A stretch of DNA of 64,000 nt from Symbiodinium natans (lineage: Eukaryota; Sar; Dinophyceae; Suessiales; Symbiodiniaceae): contig CAJNDS010002292.1 of assembly GCA_905221605.1 (NCBI GenBank), positions 186,001-250,000 of the forward strand, read 5' to 3'. Under the pieces are notes generated by a model. The model made no database searches and was not told the origin of the DNA. It saw only the letters and a list, made by a program, of their open reading frames with translations. The stretch's first letter is position 1, and every line of letters begins with the position of its first letter. The position numbers were made by a program, and so were the translations under genes. Shown piece by piece: positions 46,985 through 58,458 of the stretch.

Positions 46985-47470
46985 TCTCTTCACAAAGTGT
47001 TTTAAGGGGCGGCTCCAGCGCAAGCCCGCACCCACCGCCCTCACGCTCTCACCACCCTCACCTCCCTACCCCCCGTACCCGCTACCCCCTACCCCCTTCT
47101 CTGCCTGTTTGGAGGGGCTGCGACAAAGTGTTTTCAGGAGCGCCGCCCTCACCGCCTCCACCGCCCCCACCGCTCTCACCCACCCCTTCTCACCTCCTAC
47201 AAAGTGTTTTAAGGGGCTCCCGCGCATGCCCACCCTCACCGCCCCCACCGCCCCCACCGCCCTCACCGCTCTCACGCTACCTTTCCCTGCCTGTTTGCAG
47301 GGGCTGCCCTCCCAACCCCCTACCCCTATACCCCTACCCCTCTCCGCGCCCTCTCTCCGCGCCCTCTCTCCGCGCCCTCCGCGCCCTCTCTCCGCGCCCT
47401 CCGCGCCCTCTCTCCGCGCCCTCCGCGCCCTCTCTCCGCGCCCTCCGCGCCCTCCGCGCCCTCCCAGGAC
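46985..47470. repeat. pyrimidine-rich repeat field
   Basis: Three copies of ACAAAGTGTTTTAAGGGGC (46992-47010, 47122-47140 with changes, 47198-47217), each followed by CACCGCC/CCTCAC-type repeats. The field ends in about ten copies of CTCTCCGCGCC/CTCCGCGCC (about 47340-47465). Long Pro/Arg-rich frames through this are artefacts of composition. Confidence 0.85.
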
Positions 47471-47735
47471 ACAGTGTGCTGATGCTAAGGGCGCATTGCG
47501 TCTATTCTGCGGGTGCGTTGCGTCTATTCTGCGGGCGTTTCCTTTGTAAAGTAATTGTTTACAAGGCACGCACGTGCAGCATAGCCTTTAAGTGTCCATC
47601 TTACCACCCCCCCCCCCCCCCCCCCCCCCGTAGTTCGGTAGAGGAAAAAGAGGGGCGGGTGCGGGATCGGGTTTTGGGGTCAGGGGTTTTTTAGTACTAG
47701 GGGTGTTCTAATATTCGGGGAAGGGAGTAAGTTGT

Positions 47736-48707
47736 ATGAGGTATTGCCGTACAGGGCTCTGCGTGCAGGACTGGGACCAAAGATGCCAAGCATATTCACG
47801 GTCACATCAAAGAGTCGTCTTAGCCACCAGGATGGGCTGCATGCTGCTACTCCTACCATTGCTGAGAGCAATTCTTGCCTACGTAGCGTACCAGGCTAGC
47901 ATCTCGAAAGATCACCTGATCATTGGATGTTTGGTATTCCTTCTCAGATGCCTCTCCATGTCTGCTGCAGACGGCAACAGCGCAGTGCAGTCTCAGTCGC
48001 AAATTGGATCGGCCGATGTGGCAGAGCCCGTTCCCGATGAGCGTATTCTCAAACGCAAGGTGATCTTCCATGACCCGCCTCCGTGCCCATACCTTCATGC
48101 CTGCATCTTGAAGGGATGCCCTTTTCAGCACCAGCGAACACTGCTCCAGCCTTCTTTGCGGACGCCCTGGCCGATTCGGCACAGTCTCTGTGCAAATGAT
48201 GACTGCCATGCAAAAGCACTGCCGGGTAAATTCTGCTGCAACCCATGTGAACGCGAATACTCAGGTGGATTGCGATTGCTCAAACAGTGCCCGGCTCATG
48301 AAGGCGCTTGTCAAGTTGCGGCAGGCTCTCGGCATTGTGCCGGTTGTCAAGGAGAAGAGCGCGAAGAGCACGAAGAGCACGGCTCTGCCAAAGATGCCAA
48401 GAGCGACTCCCGGAAGGGCTCTGGCGGCTCTGGTGAGTACTCAGGTCTCTCCAAGCGTCGCAGAAAGAGCGTGCGAAAAAAGCATGGGGGTGTGTTTTTG
48501 CAACACAGATCCCAAGTCCTGGCTTCACATCTGGCTTCGCATCCCGGCTTCACATCTGGCTTGTTGCACAATGCTAGTCACTCAGAAGTCTCAAAGTGCA
48601 TGTCGGTACTGCATGGATACCTTCAAGCTTTAACATGTTACCTGCAGCAATTCAGTGTTCGTTGGTGGTGCTCAAGAGAGCAGTTCGAGTTGGCGAGGCC
48701 AGTCTGA
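47736..48707 (+). CDS. CCCH-type zinc-finger protein (exon or short intronless gene)
   Basis: Probably an RNA-binding zinc protein. Open for 323 codons. A conservative start is the ATG at 47958, 12 bp after a ctcag acceptor-like site. The segment before it is hydrophobic and may be a leader or intron. Around 48083-48130 CPYLHACILKGCPFQH is a C-x5-C-x4-C-x3-H finger. A second Cys cluster follows at about 48190-48265 (LCANDDCHA then FCCNPCERE). Then comes a highly charged Glu/Lys/Arg/Ser region. A GTGAGT donor at 48433, followed 8 nt later by tcag, means the true exon may end there and the rest be intron. No orthologue named. Confidence 0.5.
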   Translation: MRYCRTGLCVQDWDQRCQAYSRSHQRVVLATRMGCMLLLLPLLRAILAYVAYQASISKDHLIIGCLVFLLRCLSMSAADGNSAVQSQSQIGSADVAEPVPDERILKRKVIFHDPPPCPYLHACILKGCPFQHQRTLLQPSLRTPWPIRHSLCANDDCHAKALPGKFCCNPCEREYSGGLRLLKQCPAHEGACQVAAGSRHCAGCQGEEREEHEEHGSAKDAKSDSRKGSGGSGEYSGLSKRRRKSVRKKHGGVFLQHRSQVLASHLASHPGFTSGLLHNASHSEVSKCMSVLHGYLQALTCYLQQFSVRWWCSREQFELARPV

Positions 48708-49089
48708 GTCTGCTTGATCAGTTGCTGCACCTTTGCGCACACTGGTACACAATGCCGCAATCACCATCTACCCAAGGATTTGTTAACTTACTTGGATACG
48801 CTACACTCGGAGCTGAAGATAGGTGAAAGCAGCCACAAAATAAATTTACACCTAGCAGCCTAGCAGTCTAGCCTGCTAGCGGCCGAGCGACCTATCAATC
48901 GCCCAAGCCGGGCCTCAGCCAATGCCAAGCCATGCTTTGGCTTCTTCTTGGGCGCTGGCCCCGGCACATTTTGGCACACTGTTGGCATGGGTGCCGCGTG
49001 ACGAGTATGTGAGTGTCACGCAAAGGTTGACGGTACCTGTGCGGGCCGCATACTTCTTTGTGGAGGCTCTGAGTGAGAGAGGAGAGGAG

Positions 49090-49106
49090 GGACTTCAAGA
49101 CGAGCA

Positions 49107-49139
<33 letters not shown>

Positions 49140-49665
49140 GAGGGAGGGAGACAGAGAGAGAGAGGTGTTTGGGTCGTGAAACGACTCAACCCCAAAACGG
49201 GGGAAACGTACCCATGAACCCTGGCCGTCGTGGCCGGTGCCCTCTCTTCGGGGGGGGGGGGGTGCCTTCGCTGTGTAGAAGAAGGTGTTTGGTTCGTAAC
49301 CCTAGTCTGAGTCGTCGGTCGGGTGAAAAAGAAGGTATCACAGAGACATTGGACTTCGGGCACGCTATGCGGGCTAGGGTCTCCTCACGCCCGGCAGAAG
49401 AAGAGAGAAAGAGGCGGGCCACTCTCCATTCCCGGCAGAGGAGGAAGAAGACAGACAGGGAGAGAGAGAGAGGGAGAGAGAGAGAGAAAGAATGAAAGAA
49501 AGAGGGGGTTCAGGGACTTCTGCCCTGTCCCTCATGCCCAGCAGAAGAAGAAGAGAAAGAAAGAAAGAAGGAAGGAAGGAAAGAAAGAAAGAAAGACAGA
49601 AAGACAAAAGAAGGAAAGAAAGATAGAAAGAGAGAGCGAGAGAGAGAGCAAGCAGGCAAGCAGCA
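49090..49665. repeat. purine tracts (GA)n, (GAAA)n, (GGAA)n
   Basis: Three clusters at about 49107-49165, 49455-49505 and 49545-49650, nearly all purine on the + strand. Able to form H-DNA. A G11 run lies at about 49241-49251. Arg/Glu- and Ser/Leu-rich frames here are compositional. Confidence 0.9.
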
Positions 49666-50519
49666 GGCCAGACGAGAGCAGGCTAAACTCCCATTCTTGT
49701 AAGATCAAACGAAAGACCACTTTTCTATCTCACTGAGGAAGGATCCGAGAGATGCTTCCAGCAGGAGGCCAGGGCCTCGCGCAGCTGACGCTTTCACAAC
49801 AGTTTCACAGCCCTCGCTTGCAGTCTTAGAGCTCTCCTCAGGTCCCCTTCGCCTTTGAGCGCTTCAATTTACCAATAGGAGAACATGTACTTAATGTGGT
49901 GTGGTAGAACAGCCTGTTTACAAGTGCACACTGTGTGTTGTTGATCATTCTGCCTGCTGAGGTCCTAGACAACCAGGCCAGGCCAGAATTCATCAAATCC
50001 GCTGCCCGTTCAAAGCTCATGCTGCTGGGAGATCTTGCGAGTCACCTACAACATGAACGACAAGGAGGCTGGCGCACTTGTGCTTCGTGACCTCTCGATT
50101 GTAATGAGCAGTGCAGGCATTGCCCGTCGCGGAGTGTCGGATTCTGGTGAAGAACCCTTCTGAGGAGGCAACAGTTTTCTCAATCAACAGTTGCAAGAAG
50201 AGAAGTAGATAAATGAGAGACTTAGAGAGACTTCGATTCGAGGTGGTCAAGGACCACGCTCTCGTCGAACACTCCGGGGCTCCTCTGAGAACGAAACAAA
50301 GCTCCCAGAAAGTAAAGTATAAAGTGATAAAGGCATAAAGACATATAGAGAGACATAAAGAGATCTAAGGAGATGGAGTCAGCAAGAGATAGAAAGAGAT
50401 AGAGGGAAACGATAAAGGAGGCGATGAAGTTCCTGCTGCCTCAATCTGAGGCTTTGGCGCTGCTTCCCAAACTCACCGGCACTCACAGCATCTGCGTGCA
50501 CTGCGCAGCAAAGGCAAGG

Positions 50520-52115
50520 ATCGGTAGGATCGGTAGGATAGCCGTATGCTCATGGAGAGCATGCTTCGACGCTTCGCAAATGATGCTTTGATGCATGTCA
50601 GGGCTCCTCTGGTTCCTCACTTTTCGACTTCGGTCACGGAAGGACTTGGTGGGGGCATGTACTTCTGTCAAAACTGTCCTGAATGCATGCAGGAAGTTGC
50701 GATGGCCTGCCTGACATGTTGGAGAGCCGGCAAGCATGCCGCTGTGTCAGACAATGCAAAGTCCAGCTTCGTAAGAATGTGGGGTGAGGTCCATCGCTTT
50801 CGACGTACTGGGCCAAACCTGTCATGCTTAAAGCCATTGCCTTCGAGCGACAGCTCTCCTTGGTAGCTGCCAGGCGCTTCCAGCATGGGTCTGCTTCCGG
50901 ACTGGCTCGTCTCATGTGTCTCGTGAGTGTCTCATGTTCAAGCATACAGCCAAGAGGACCCCAAGAATGCAGCCAGCCTCTCGCTATTGAAAGGCACACA
51001 GGCCATTTCTGCTGTTTCTGCAGGACTCTGTGTGCACTGTTCTGTGATTCTTGCGCCAGAACCTCGCAGGCCCAGGTGGACCTGATCTTGGAAAGAATAA
51101 ACGAGCGTCGCTCAGCGTGTTCCCCGTGTTCCCCGTGTTCCCACAAACTTCAAGACTTCAGTGATCCTCAGTGATCCTCAGTGATCCTCAGTGCAGTCAG
51201 GCAATAAGTACGGAGAACGACTACGAGAAAAGCTTCGAGGCCGAACTGCGGCAAGAATCCTCGGCATGATCTCGCCCCTGAATACAACCCTTTTTCCTCT
51301 GCTGTCTCTAGTTACCACTCCTGACATTATTGCTTGAAGCCATTCTTGGCCGAATCAGTGTGGCTGCCAAGAGGCCAAGTTCGTCAAGGCATCAGAAGCC
51401 GTCAATATGGATGTGGCAGCCTTCAAGTTTTTGCAGGCCTGCGCTTCCAGCGCAAGAGTATGCTATAGTGCGAGCACCACACGAAGGATCAATGGGAGTG
51501 AAGAGCGGAGTGACAGTAAAAGCAGCAGCCCTCCGCGCAAGATACTGCTCATTACGGGCGTGGCTGCTTTTCAGAATCTCGGATGCACAGTGTTCAAACA
51601 AGGTGGCCAAGCTTGGACACTTCCGTACATATTGCTAGAGATGATCTCAAGCTCAACTGTCGGATTCAATCTTGGTTGACAAGGATTCACAACCTGGCCA
51701 AGTTCCTCCAAAGGCTGGGGTCTCGTCCGGGGAACTGACATGAATGCTGGCGTGCATCCACCTCCTACGCCCAAGCACGAACCAGTCACGAGTTCCGCAA
51801 GCCTCTGGCTGACCCGGGCCAGAGGCCTGCGAGAATGAGACTTATGTAGTCAGCATGGGATGGATCTGGACATGTTGATGAAAAGATCGGCCGGTTTGAT
51901 GGAATTGGCAACGTGCTGTCAGCCCTGCAAAGGAACAAGTTCTTGGAGTGCTGCCTCCCGCTGGCCATGCGCATGAAGCCTGTCGTCGCGCTCCGAGATT
52001 TTTCCTTGGGCCCAGGCTGCTGCTTCGCAGTAGTATTACCAATGAGCCAAGTCATTGTCACATATGACACATCATGGCCAAGCAATACAGAAGCAAAATC
52101 ATGTCAGTAAGAAGT
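50520..52115 (+). other. unassigned probable exons
   Basis: Readable frames: about 50574-50800 (DALMHVRAPLVPHFSTS, GGGMYFCQNCPECMQEVAMA), 50824-50910 (KAIAFERQLSLVAARRFQHG), 51076-51116 (AQVDLILERINERRSA after cgcag), 51372-51431 (AKFVKASEAVNMDVAAFKFL after aagag) and about 51885-52080 (FDGIGNVLSALQRNKFLECC then RMKPVVALRDFSLG). Acceptor-like starts and exon-like composition on one strand suggest a single split gene. Family unknown. Confidence 0.4.
51116..51190. repeat. two adjacent tandem decamers
   Basis: (CGTGTTCCCC)x3 at 51116-51143, then (GTGATCCTCA)x3 at 51161-51190. Unrelated units, same length and copy number. Confidence 0.95.
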
Positions 52116-52417
52116 GCATGTAAAACCGAGTAAGATGCTCATGATGCAGCAACTGATGCCACAAAGCCTAGCGCTTCATCTAGAAGCAAGTCTATTTTGG
52201 AAGATCCGGATATAGCCAGGCATGGCAAACTGTACAGTGGAACTAGGGGTTGAGGGTATCGTGGGGGTACAAGGTTGAACAGTTGAGGGTCTAGGGTTTC
52301 ACAGGGTTTCAGGCACGAAAGTTTATGGTTCAGAGCTGGGGTTCCTGGAGAGACAGATTGAGGAGATCCAACACAGATCAAGCAGTCTCCAGCTGCACGA
52401 GCAGAACTGTCCCGCAA

Positions 52418-52473
52418 TGGGTGTGTGTGTGTGTGTCTGTATGTATGTATGTATGTATGTATGTATGTATGTG

Positions 52474-52521
<48 letters not shown>

Positions 52522-52522
52522 T

Positions 52523-52557
<35 letters not shown>
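52418..52557. repeat. compound microsatellite (TG)n(TATG)n(TGCG)n(TG)n
   Basis: Four successive simple-repeat blocks with sharp boundaries at about 52440, 52470 and 52522. Confidence 0.97.
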
Positions 52558-52558
<1 letters not shown>

Positions 52559-53439
52559 CGGCTGCAGGTCCCTGGGAATGAAATGTTCACCCCATGGTTG
52601 TTTCTTCGCCAATTCTGCCCCGATTTGGAACAGACCTCTTGGCCACAATCATAGTGAGTAGAGCACCGATCCGCCGAGGTCTGATGCAAGGGCTGCGTCA
52701 TTGAGTCGGACAGAAGGGAAGTTCGTCGGCCATTGCAGAAAGGCTTGATCCGTGGAACAAAGGCCGATTACTGCAGCAGCTTCCGAGCCTCATGGTTTTG
52801 CTTCAGATGCGTGGACCCGCATAATCGATTCCGTTCAGTCGTGTAGTTCAGTCGTGTAGTAGTACTGTAGTAGTGTTTCACGGTCCCGCAAGCCATTGGC
52901 TTGGAGCATCGCTGACATGCGGCCAGCAAGCAAGCTTCTGGAGCATATCATGTCACTTTAGCACTTCAGCAAGTCATGCCCTGTAGCAGCGTGCCGCTCC
53001 CGGAAGGGTTTACAACAGAAAACCATGCCCGTGGCCTGACCTGTGCCAGTCAGCTGAGCAATCCATCCTATTGGACGGCCAAGTATAGAGCACCAGCAAT
53101 GCGGGACACATGTTGTTCAAGGCACCGCATCGTACTCGCACTCACTTCATTCAAAGGACAGGCAAAGACTCTGGACAGTATCTTGCTTTAGTATTGGCAT
53201 GTTGTGTTGGCATGTGACAGTGTTATATGCCTGATGCCTGATGGGCTGCCTTTCAGCGGCGCATTGCTTACAAGCAGATCTAATGGCAGTGAGTTGTGTT
53301 GATGTCGTTGGGTACGCACAGCAACTTGCAGTTACAGTCAGTGCACAGGCCGTGTCGAGAGTGTTCGTGCTATTTGCAGTTGGTGTGGCAGATCTCTCAG
53401 TCGCAAGTGAGCCACGTTTTTAAATTACTTGTCATGGAA

Positions 53440-53655
53440 TGTTTGGCTGTTGTTGCCGTAGTGTTGCCGGAGGCTGCGCATGCTGCGGGCTCGAGTGCAT
53501 CATCAGCGCCAGCTCGCAGACAAGCTGCAGAGGTTGCCAAGAGCAGTTTGTAGATCTCCTCGTGTACGCGCAGAGTGACTATGAAGGGCTCGAGTGGCCC
53601 GCCGCCTTGGACGTACGCAAACCAGGGCCAGTGGGCGAAGCTCAGTCTCCTGGTT
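53440..53655 (+). other. unassigned probable exon
   Basis: One frame at about 53550-53640 reads FVDLLVYAQSDYEGLEWPAA then LDVRKPGPVG. Another at 53436-53551 reads LPEAAHAAGSSASSAPARRQ. The first has better exon character. No domain recognised. Confidence 0.3.
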
Positions 53656-54052
53656 GCAATATGCTGCAATGCCAATGTCAAGTGCCAGTTCCAATTGGCC
53701 AGTTGCGTCCTTCCACAGCGGTTTGTCTGAAAGGCGGTTCACACTGCGGCGGTTTCGGAGCCACTCGGACATCTTATATAGCATTGCCTTGATTCTGCAC
53801 TGTCGAGCCTCCAGACTGAAAGGACCAGTCACCTATCGACATCGCACAAGCCTGAGCTTTGTGGTGTTGCTCAGTTCGGCTTGCTCTTTTGCCTGTCCTG
53901 GAGGGTATCGGCTCCTGGGGTGAAGAAGCTTAAATAAATTCAGCAGTTGCCACTGTAGGCTTCAAGGCCGTCACTTTCTTGTTGCTATTCACATCACTTT
54001 AGACAAGCTCATCTACCGTGTCGGACCATGGCTTGACAGTCTTGACAGACTG

Positions 54053-55123
54053 ATGCCGTCAGCTGCGGCAATTGAACATCGAAGCCAGTCACCTTATGAA
54101 GGTGTTGATTGTGTTGACTTCGACCTGCTTCCCGTCATCGTTGAAGACGCATGCGAAGTGAACGATGCAGTGCCCTCGCGTGCCCGCGCACGAACTGCTT
54201 TTCCGAGCAAGTACAGAAAGCTGTGCGCCAGCGCTCAAGGCAGCCGGGACTTGGGAAGACCGAGGTCACCACCAAATTCCAGGACCATCAAAATTTCAGA
54301 TGATCTGGAGATGATCCTTCCCGACGCTCAGGACATGCGGGCGACGCGTGTGAGTAGGTACCGACGGGCCAGTTCCAGAGCCATGCGAGCTGCACGTTTC
54401 GAACCTTTTCTCTCGTCCCTGTATTTGGAACCCTTTCATGGCGACATGCCAAGACACTGCAGCATCTGCAGGCAGACATTCGTAATCGGAGAGCTGCGAT
54501 TGGGTTACATGCTCGAAGATTTGACGTTGCGCCCGAAGTGGATTCATGTCAACTGCGCTCGGCGGGCACGACTTCAGGCCATTGGGCAACGCCTTGCCCA
54601 CAGCCCCACAATTTCTGAAGCCGCTCTGCAAGGAGCCCTGACGGATCTGGGGCGTACTCGAGAATCGTCACACAATCTCGTATGCTGGAGCTACTTGCCC
54701 GCATCTGTGCGCCAGTGGCCCAACCAGCTTGTTCGTGCTGTTCGAGAACCTGAGATCGAGGGAGGCAACCATGGAGTTAACTCACACTCTGAGCAGGCAA
54801 TCGCTGCTATTCTTTCAGCACTTCCGTGCTCTCAGCTGAGAGCCTCCATAGAGGCTTGCACCATCTGCCACCAAGTGATGTCACAGGGGGAGATGGTGTG
54901 CTCCTTGCCTTGTGCCCATGCCTACCATGTGGGCTGCATAGATGCCTGGTTGAGGATTAAGACGACATGTCCACTTGACAACCGTGACATTCAGCAGATG
55001 CTGAGCCAGCCAGACAGTGAAGAGTGCAAGCAGGGTCGAGTCGTGTCCTGTATGCAGATGCGCTTTCCTTTGTGTTGCACTTGCATACACGTTGCATGCA
55101 CATGCAAGCGCTGGCTCAAATGA
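54053..55123 (+). CDS. RING-H2 zinc-finger protein with an additional zinc site, intronless
   Basis: Likely an E3 ubiquitin ligase or adaptor. 356 codons from ATG 54053 to TGA, no intron. The N-terminal 130 residues are basic and low in known motifs. Residues 136-168 carry CSIC, GELRLGY and WIHVNC, a C-x2-C...H-x2-C arrangement resembling PARP-type zinc fingers. The RING lies at about 269-310: CTIC, then C-A-H-A-Y-H-V-G-C (C3-x-H4-x2-H5-x2-C6), IDAWL and CPLDN. The eighth zinc ligand is Asp rather than Cys, the same CPLDN ending seen in RBX1/ROC1 of cullin ligases. The rest of the protein is not RBX1-like. A Cys-rich tail follows. The only in-frame-like upstream ATG (54028) meets a stop at once. 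Confidence 0.85.
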   Translation: MPSAAAIEHRSQSPYEGVDCVDFDLLPVIVEDACEVNDAVPSRARARTAFPSKYRKLCASAQGSRDLGRPRSPPNSRTIKISDDLEMILPDAQDMRATRVSRYRRASSRAMRAARFEPFLSSLYLEPFHGDMPRHCSICRQTFVIGELRLGYMLEDLTLRPKWIHVNCARRARLQAIGQRLAHSPTISEAALQGALTDLGRTRESSHNLVCWSYLPASVRQWPNQLVRAVREPEIEGGNHGVNSHSEQAIAAILSALPCSQLRASIEACTICHQVMSQGEMVCSLPCAHAYHVGCIDAWLRIKTTCPLDNRDIQQMLSQPDSEECKQGRVVSCMQMRFPLCCTCIHVACTCKRWLK

Positions 55124-55238
55124 CCAGCACAGGGCATGTAGTCCTCGCGAACCGACGCGCCTGAAGTACATTAAGCTGCAGCCCCGGACTGGCGGCATGA
55201 ATGTGGGGATATTATTTTGAAGCACAAAAAGGCTTTCT

Positions 55239-55640
55239 GTGTTTAGTCTGGTCCAAACAGAATGCTCTCGCAACTGTCAGTTGTTGACGTCAGGCCTCGA
55301 CTCAACACATGGCGGGCTCAAGTGTCGCCTGCTTGGAGCGGATGATGTCGGCCAGCTTTTCGCTTCTTTGTTGCTCAGAGTATCCCAGAGACATGCTGAG
55401 GTTTGGGCGGAGCTCTTCAATTCCCTGCCAGATCCGCAGTCCGAATATCCCCCCTTGGATGAAAGGTGCGCCGGTTCAGCAGAGTGTCTCCGAACACCAT
55501 CGGAACCAACCTGGATATCATGTGATCTCACTTGATCTCTTCTCAAATTTCCAGGCCTTTTCCAGAGCGTTTCACGGACGACTTCTTCCGGGATAGCCTT
55601 CCAGAGCTTGAGTTCCGACTGGAAGAGGCGCGTGAAACAC
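55239..55640 (+). other. two unassigned probable exons downstream of the RING gene
   Basis: About 55310-55500 reads LLGADDVGQLFASLLLRVSQ then HAEVWAELFNSLPDPQSEYP. After tttccag at 55550, phase 2, 55551-55630 reads PFPERFTDDFFRDSLPELEF then RLEE with a GC donor (gaagag|GC). Strong exon character, acidic and aromatic. Family unknown. Confidence 0.5.
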
Positions 55641-55845
55641 GCACCCCACAAAATCTCCACAAATCTGGGGCCAGAGTGTCGTACTCTGTCATACTATGTC
55701 GTACCTTGCGAAGCTTCCAGCAAGTGACATGATGATCATCCATTCTATCTTTCGAAGGGGTAGAGGTTCCCACTATTAAGTTCCCTCTCTCAGCCTGGAC
55801 TGGAAAAGATGGTTCATGGAAAGACACAGCTCGTATCTGTGGCAG

Positions 55846-56690
<845 letters not shown>

Positions 56691-57008
56691 TCCAACTGCG
56701 TGTCTGGCAAGGTCGAGGCAGGTCGATCGCTCCCAGGAGCTGCTACGCCTGACGCAGATGCTTGACTGCGAGCAGCAATGAGCCGCGCAAGCCAGTGACT
56801 AGCCGTCAAGTCAAGTTCCTCGAAAGCAAGGAACTCTTACAGCAAGAACGTGCCATGACGAAGATCCCTAGAAGGGAGCCGACAGACAGGAAAACTGATT
56901 TTGCAGGGAGGCTGAGGAGGTTTTCCCCAAAACAGCTATGGGGTTCTAGATTTGAGTCAACAAAGGGATAGTGTGACGCAATGTCCGGGATCCGTGCCGG
57001 TTTCCCTG

Positions 57009-57213
57009 GGAGCCGGATGCTGTGACGCGCTTCCGGGGAGGGGCAGGAAATGTCTCCCTTCATAACGTGCTATTGTCTCCCCTCATAATATCTCGTTTTC
57101 TGGTGTCCGAAACGGGGAACCGGATGCTGTGACGCGCTCCTGGGGGAGGGCCAGGATTGGTTTCCCTTCACAACGTGCTATTGTCTCCCCTCATGTCGCG
57201 TTTCTGGTGTCTA
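57009..57213. repeat. tandem duplication of a unit of about 100 bp
   Basis: 57009-57110 and 57115-57213 align over their length: ccggatgctgtgacgcgctc, then a G-rich stretch, ttcccttca-aacgtgctattg, tctcccctcat and tttctggtgtc. They diverge by point changes and a small deletion. No coding sense seen. Confidence 0.9.
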
Positions 57214-57910
57214 ATGTCCTCCTTTTTGTTGTTTGTGCTTTTTGGGGTCGGGGCTGGTGTAATCCCACCTGCGAAATGGAAGTGCCCTGCGAGTCCAAGG
57301 GCGTACGTAGCGTGCGGAGATCAGGAGGGCTCGCAGGGGTCCGGGGTGGGTCCAAGTCGGTCCAGGCAAATCGGGTAGCCAATCCCTGCGTGCGTAAACG
57401 GAGCCTTCCCGAATTCCCGAACGTGTGCGAGCATGTGAGCCGGCTCGGCAAAGCAAGACACGACATGTAGTTTTTGCATCGCTACGTGAGCCTGCCTCGG
57501 CCGACTTGGTAGCCTGCTTGTGAATATCGGCTTCTAGGGTTCAGCATCCACGGGCGCACATCCCAAAATCGGACCGTTTGAGCCCGATCGAGGGGGGATA
57601 CTGGATACTCACTATTCTCGTTTCTACACCGGAAGACTGTATCGCGCAGCAATACGCAGAACACACCTACTAGCATAGCATTGTCTTATCAGCATGCCGT
57701 TGCGTATAGAACACGCCGTGAACAACATGACATGGTAGTCACGCTCTGCAGCATACCTGATGGACCTCACTATTGTCGATTCACTGTTACTCCACTTACG
57801 CCGTGCCATACATAGCAGCTATAGCATCAACACGAACCACACCAGGCCCTGAACATGCGGCAGTGTGTGGCACAACAAAACAATTAACTCACGGAGTTAT
57901 GGCCAAGTCT

Positions 57911-58458
57911 TCAGACAAGCCAAGGATGATCATCAAGAAGCATGCACCAAGTGCTGCCACAGGCCGGGATCTTCCACGGTTTAGATGGATGTGTGGTGCT
58001 GCCGCAGGGGACAATCGTTACATGAGCCCCCGACCTAGTATAGCGTGTCGCAGTAGCACACGTTTTGAATGTATTGCGACTCGGGCTTCCGGCCGATTCT
58101 TGTGCATTCGCTTTCCGGCTGTCCGCGGGCCTTGTGCCCCGGTTTCTGTGCGACCCATGGTCCAGCTGTTGTGGAGCTCTGACCAACGTGCCGGTTCGAC
58201 GTCTATCGAAGTCTGATTTTCTGGTTGGCCAGGCTCCGTATCGCCTTGCAGTTGAAATGCTCGGCTGCGTGCCGCTGCAGCAGAGGCAGCCCGAGGTCTG
58301 CACCCCGGGTGGACCGGACAGCGAAAGACCTTGTTCTGATCCAGCTTTGCCTCCTTCAGGAGCTTCTCAAAAACGATAGACTTTCTCCGAATGGTGCTTG
58401 CAGCGACGAGTCCTAGTTCGATAGAAGTTGTACTCGGAAGACTTAGGTTTCCACACAA
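57911..58458 (-). other. minus-strand open region, unassigned
   Basis: One minus frame (58458-58018) is open for 146 codons and includes ELGLVAASTIRRKSIVFEKL and LKEAKLDQNKVF, which look protein-like. A second minus frame over 58303-57911 is open too. It could be a reverse-strand gene or retroelement fragment, or chance. It is the only minus-strand segment with good exon character. Confidence 0.3.

Noticed and set aside
46683-47694. 288- and 257-codon Pro-rich frames
   Set aside because: Two overlapping frames over pyrimidine-rich repeats and C tracts; no motif.
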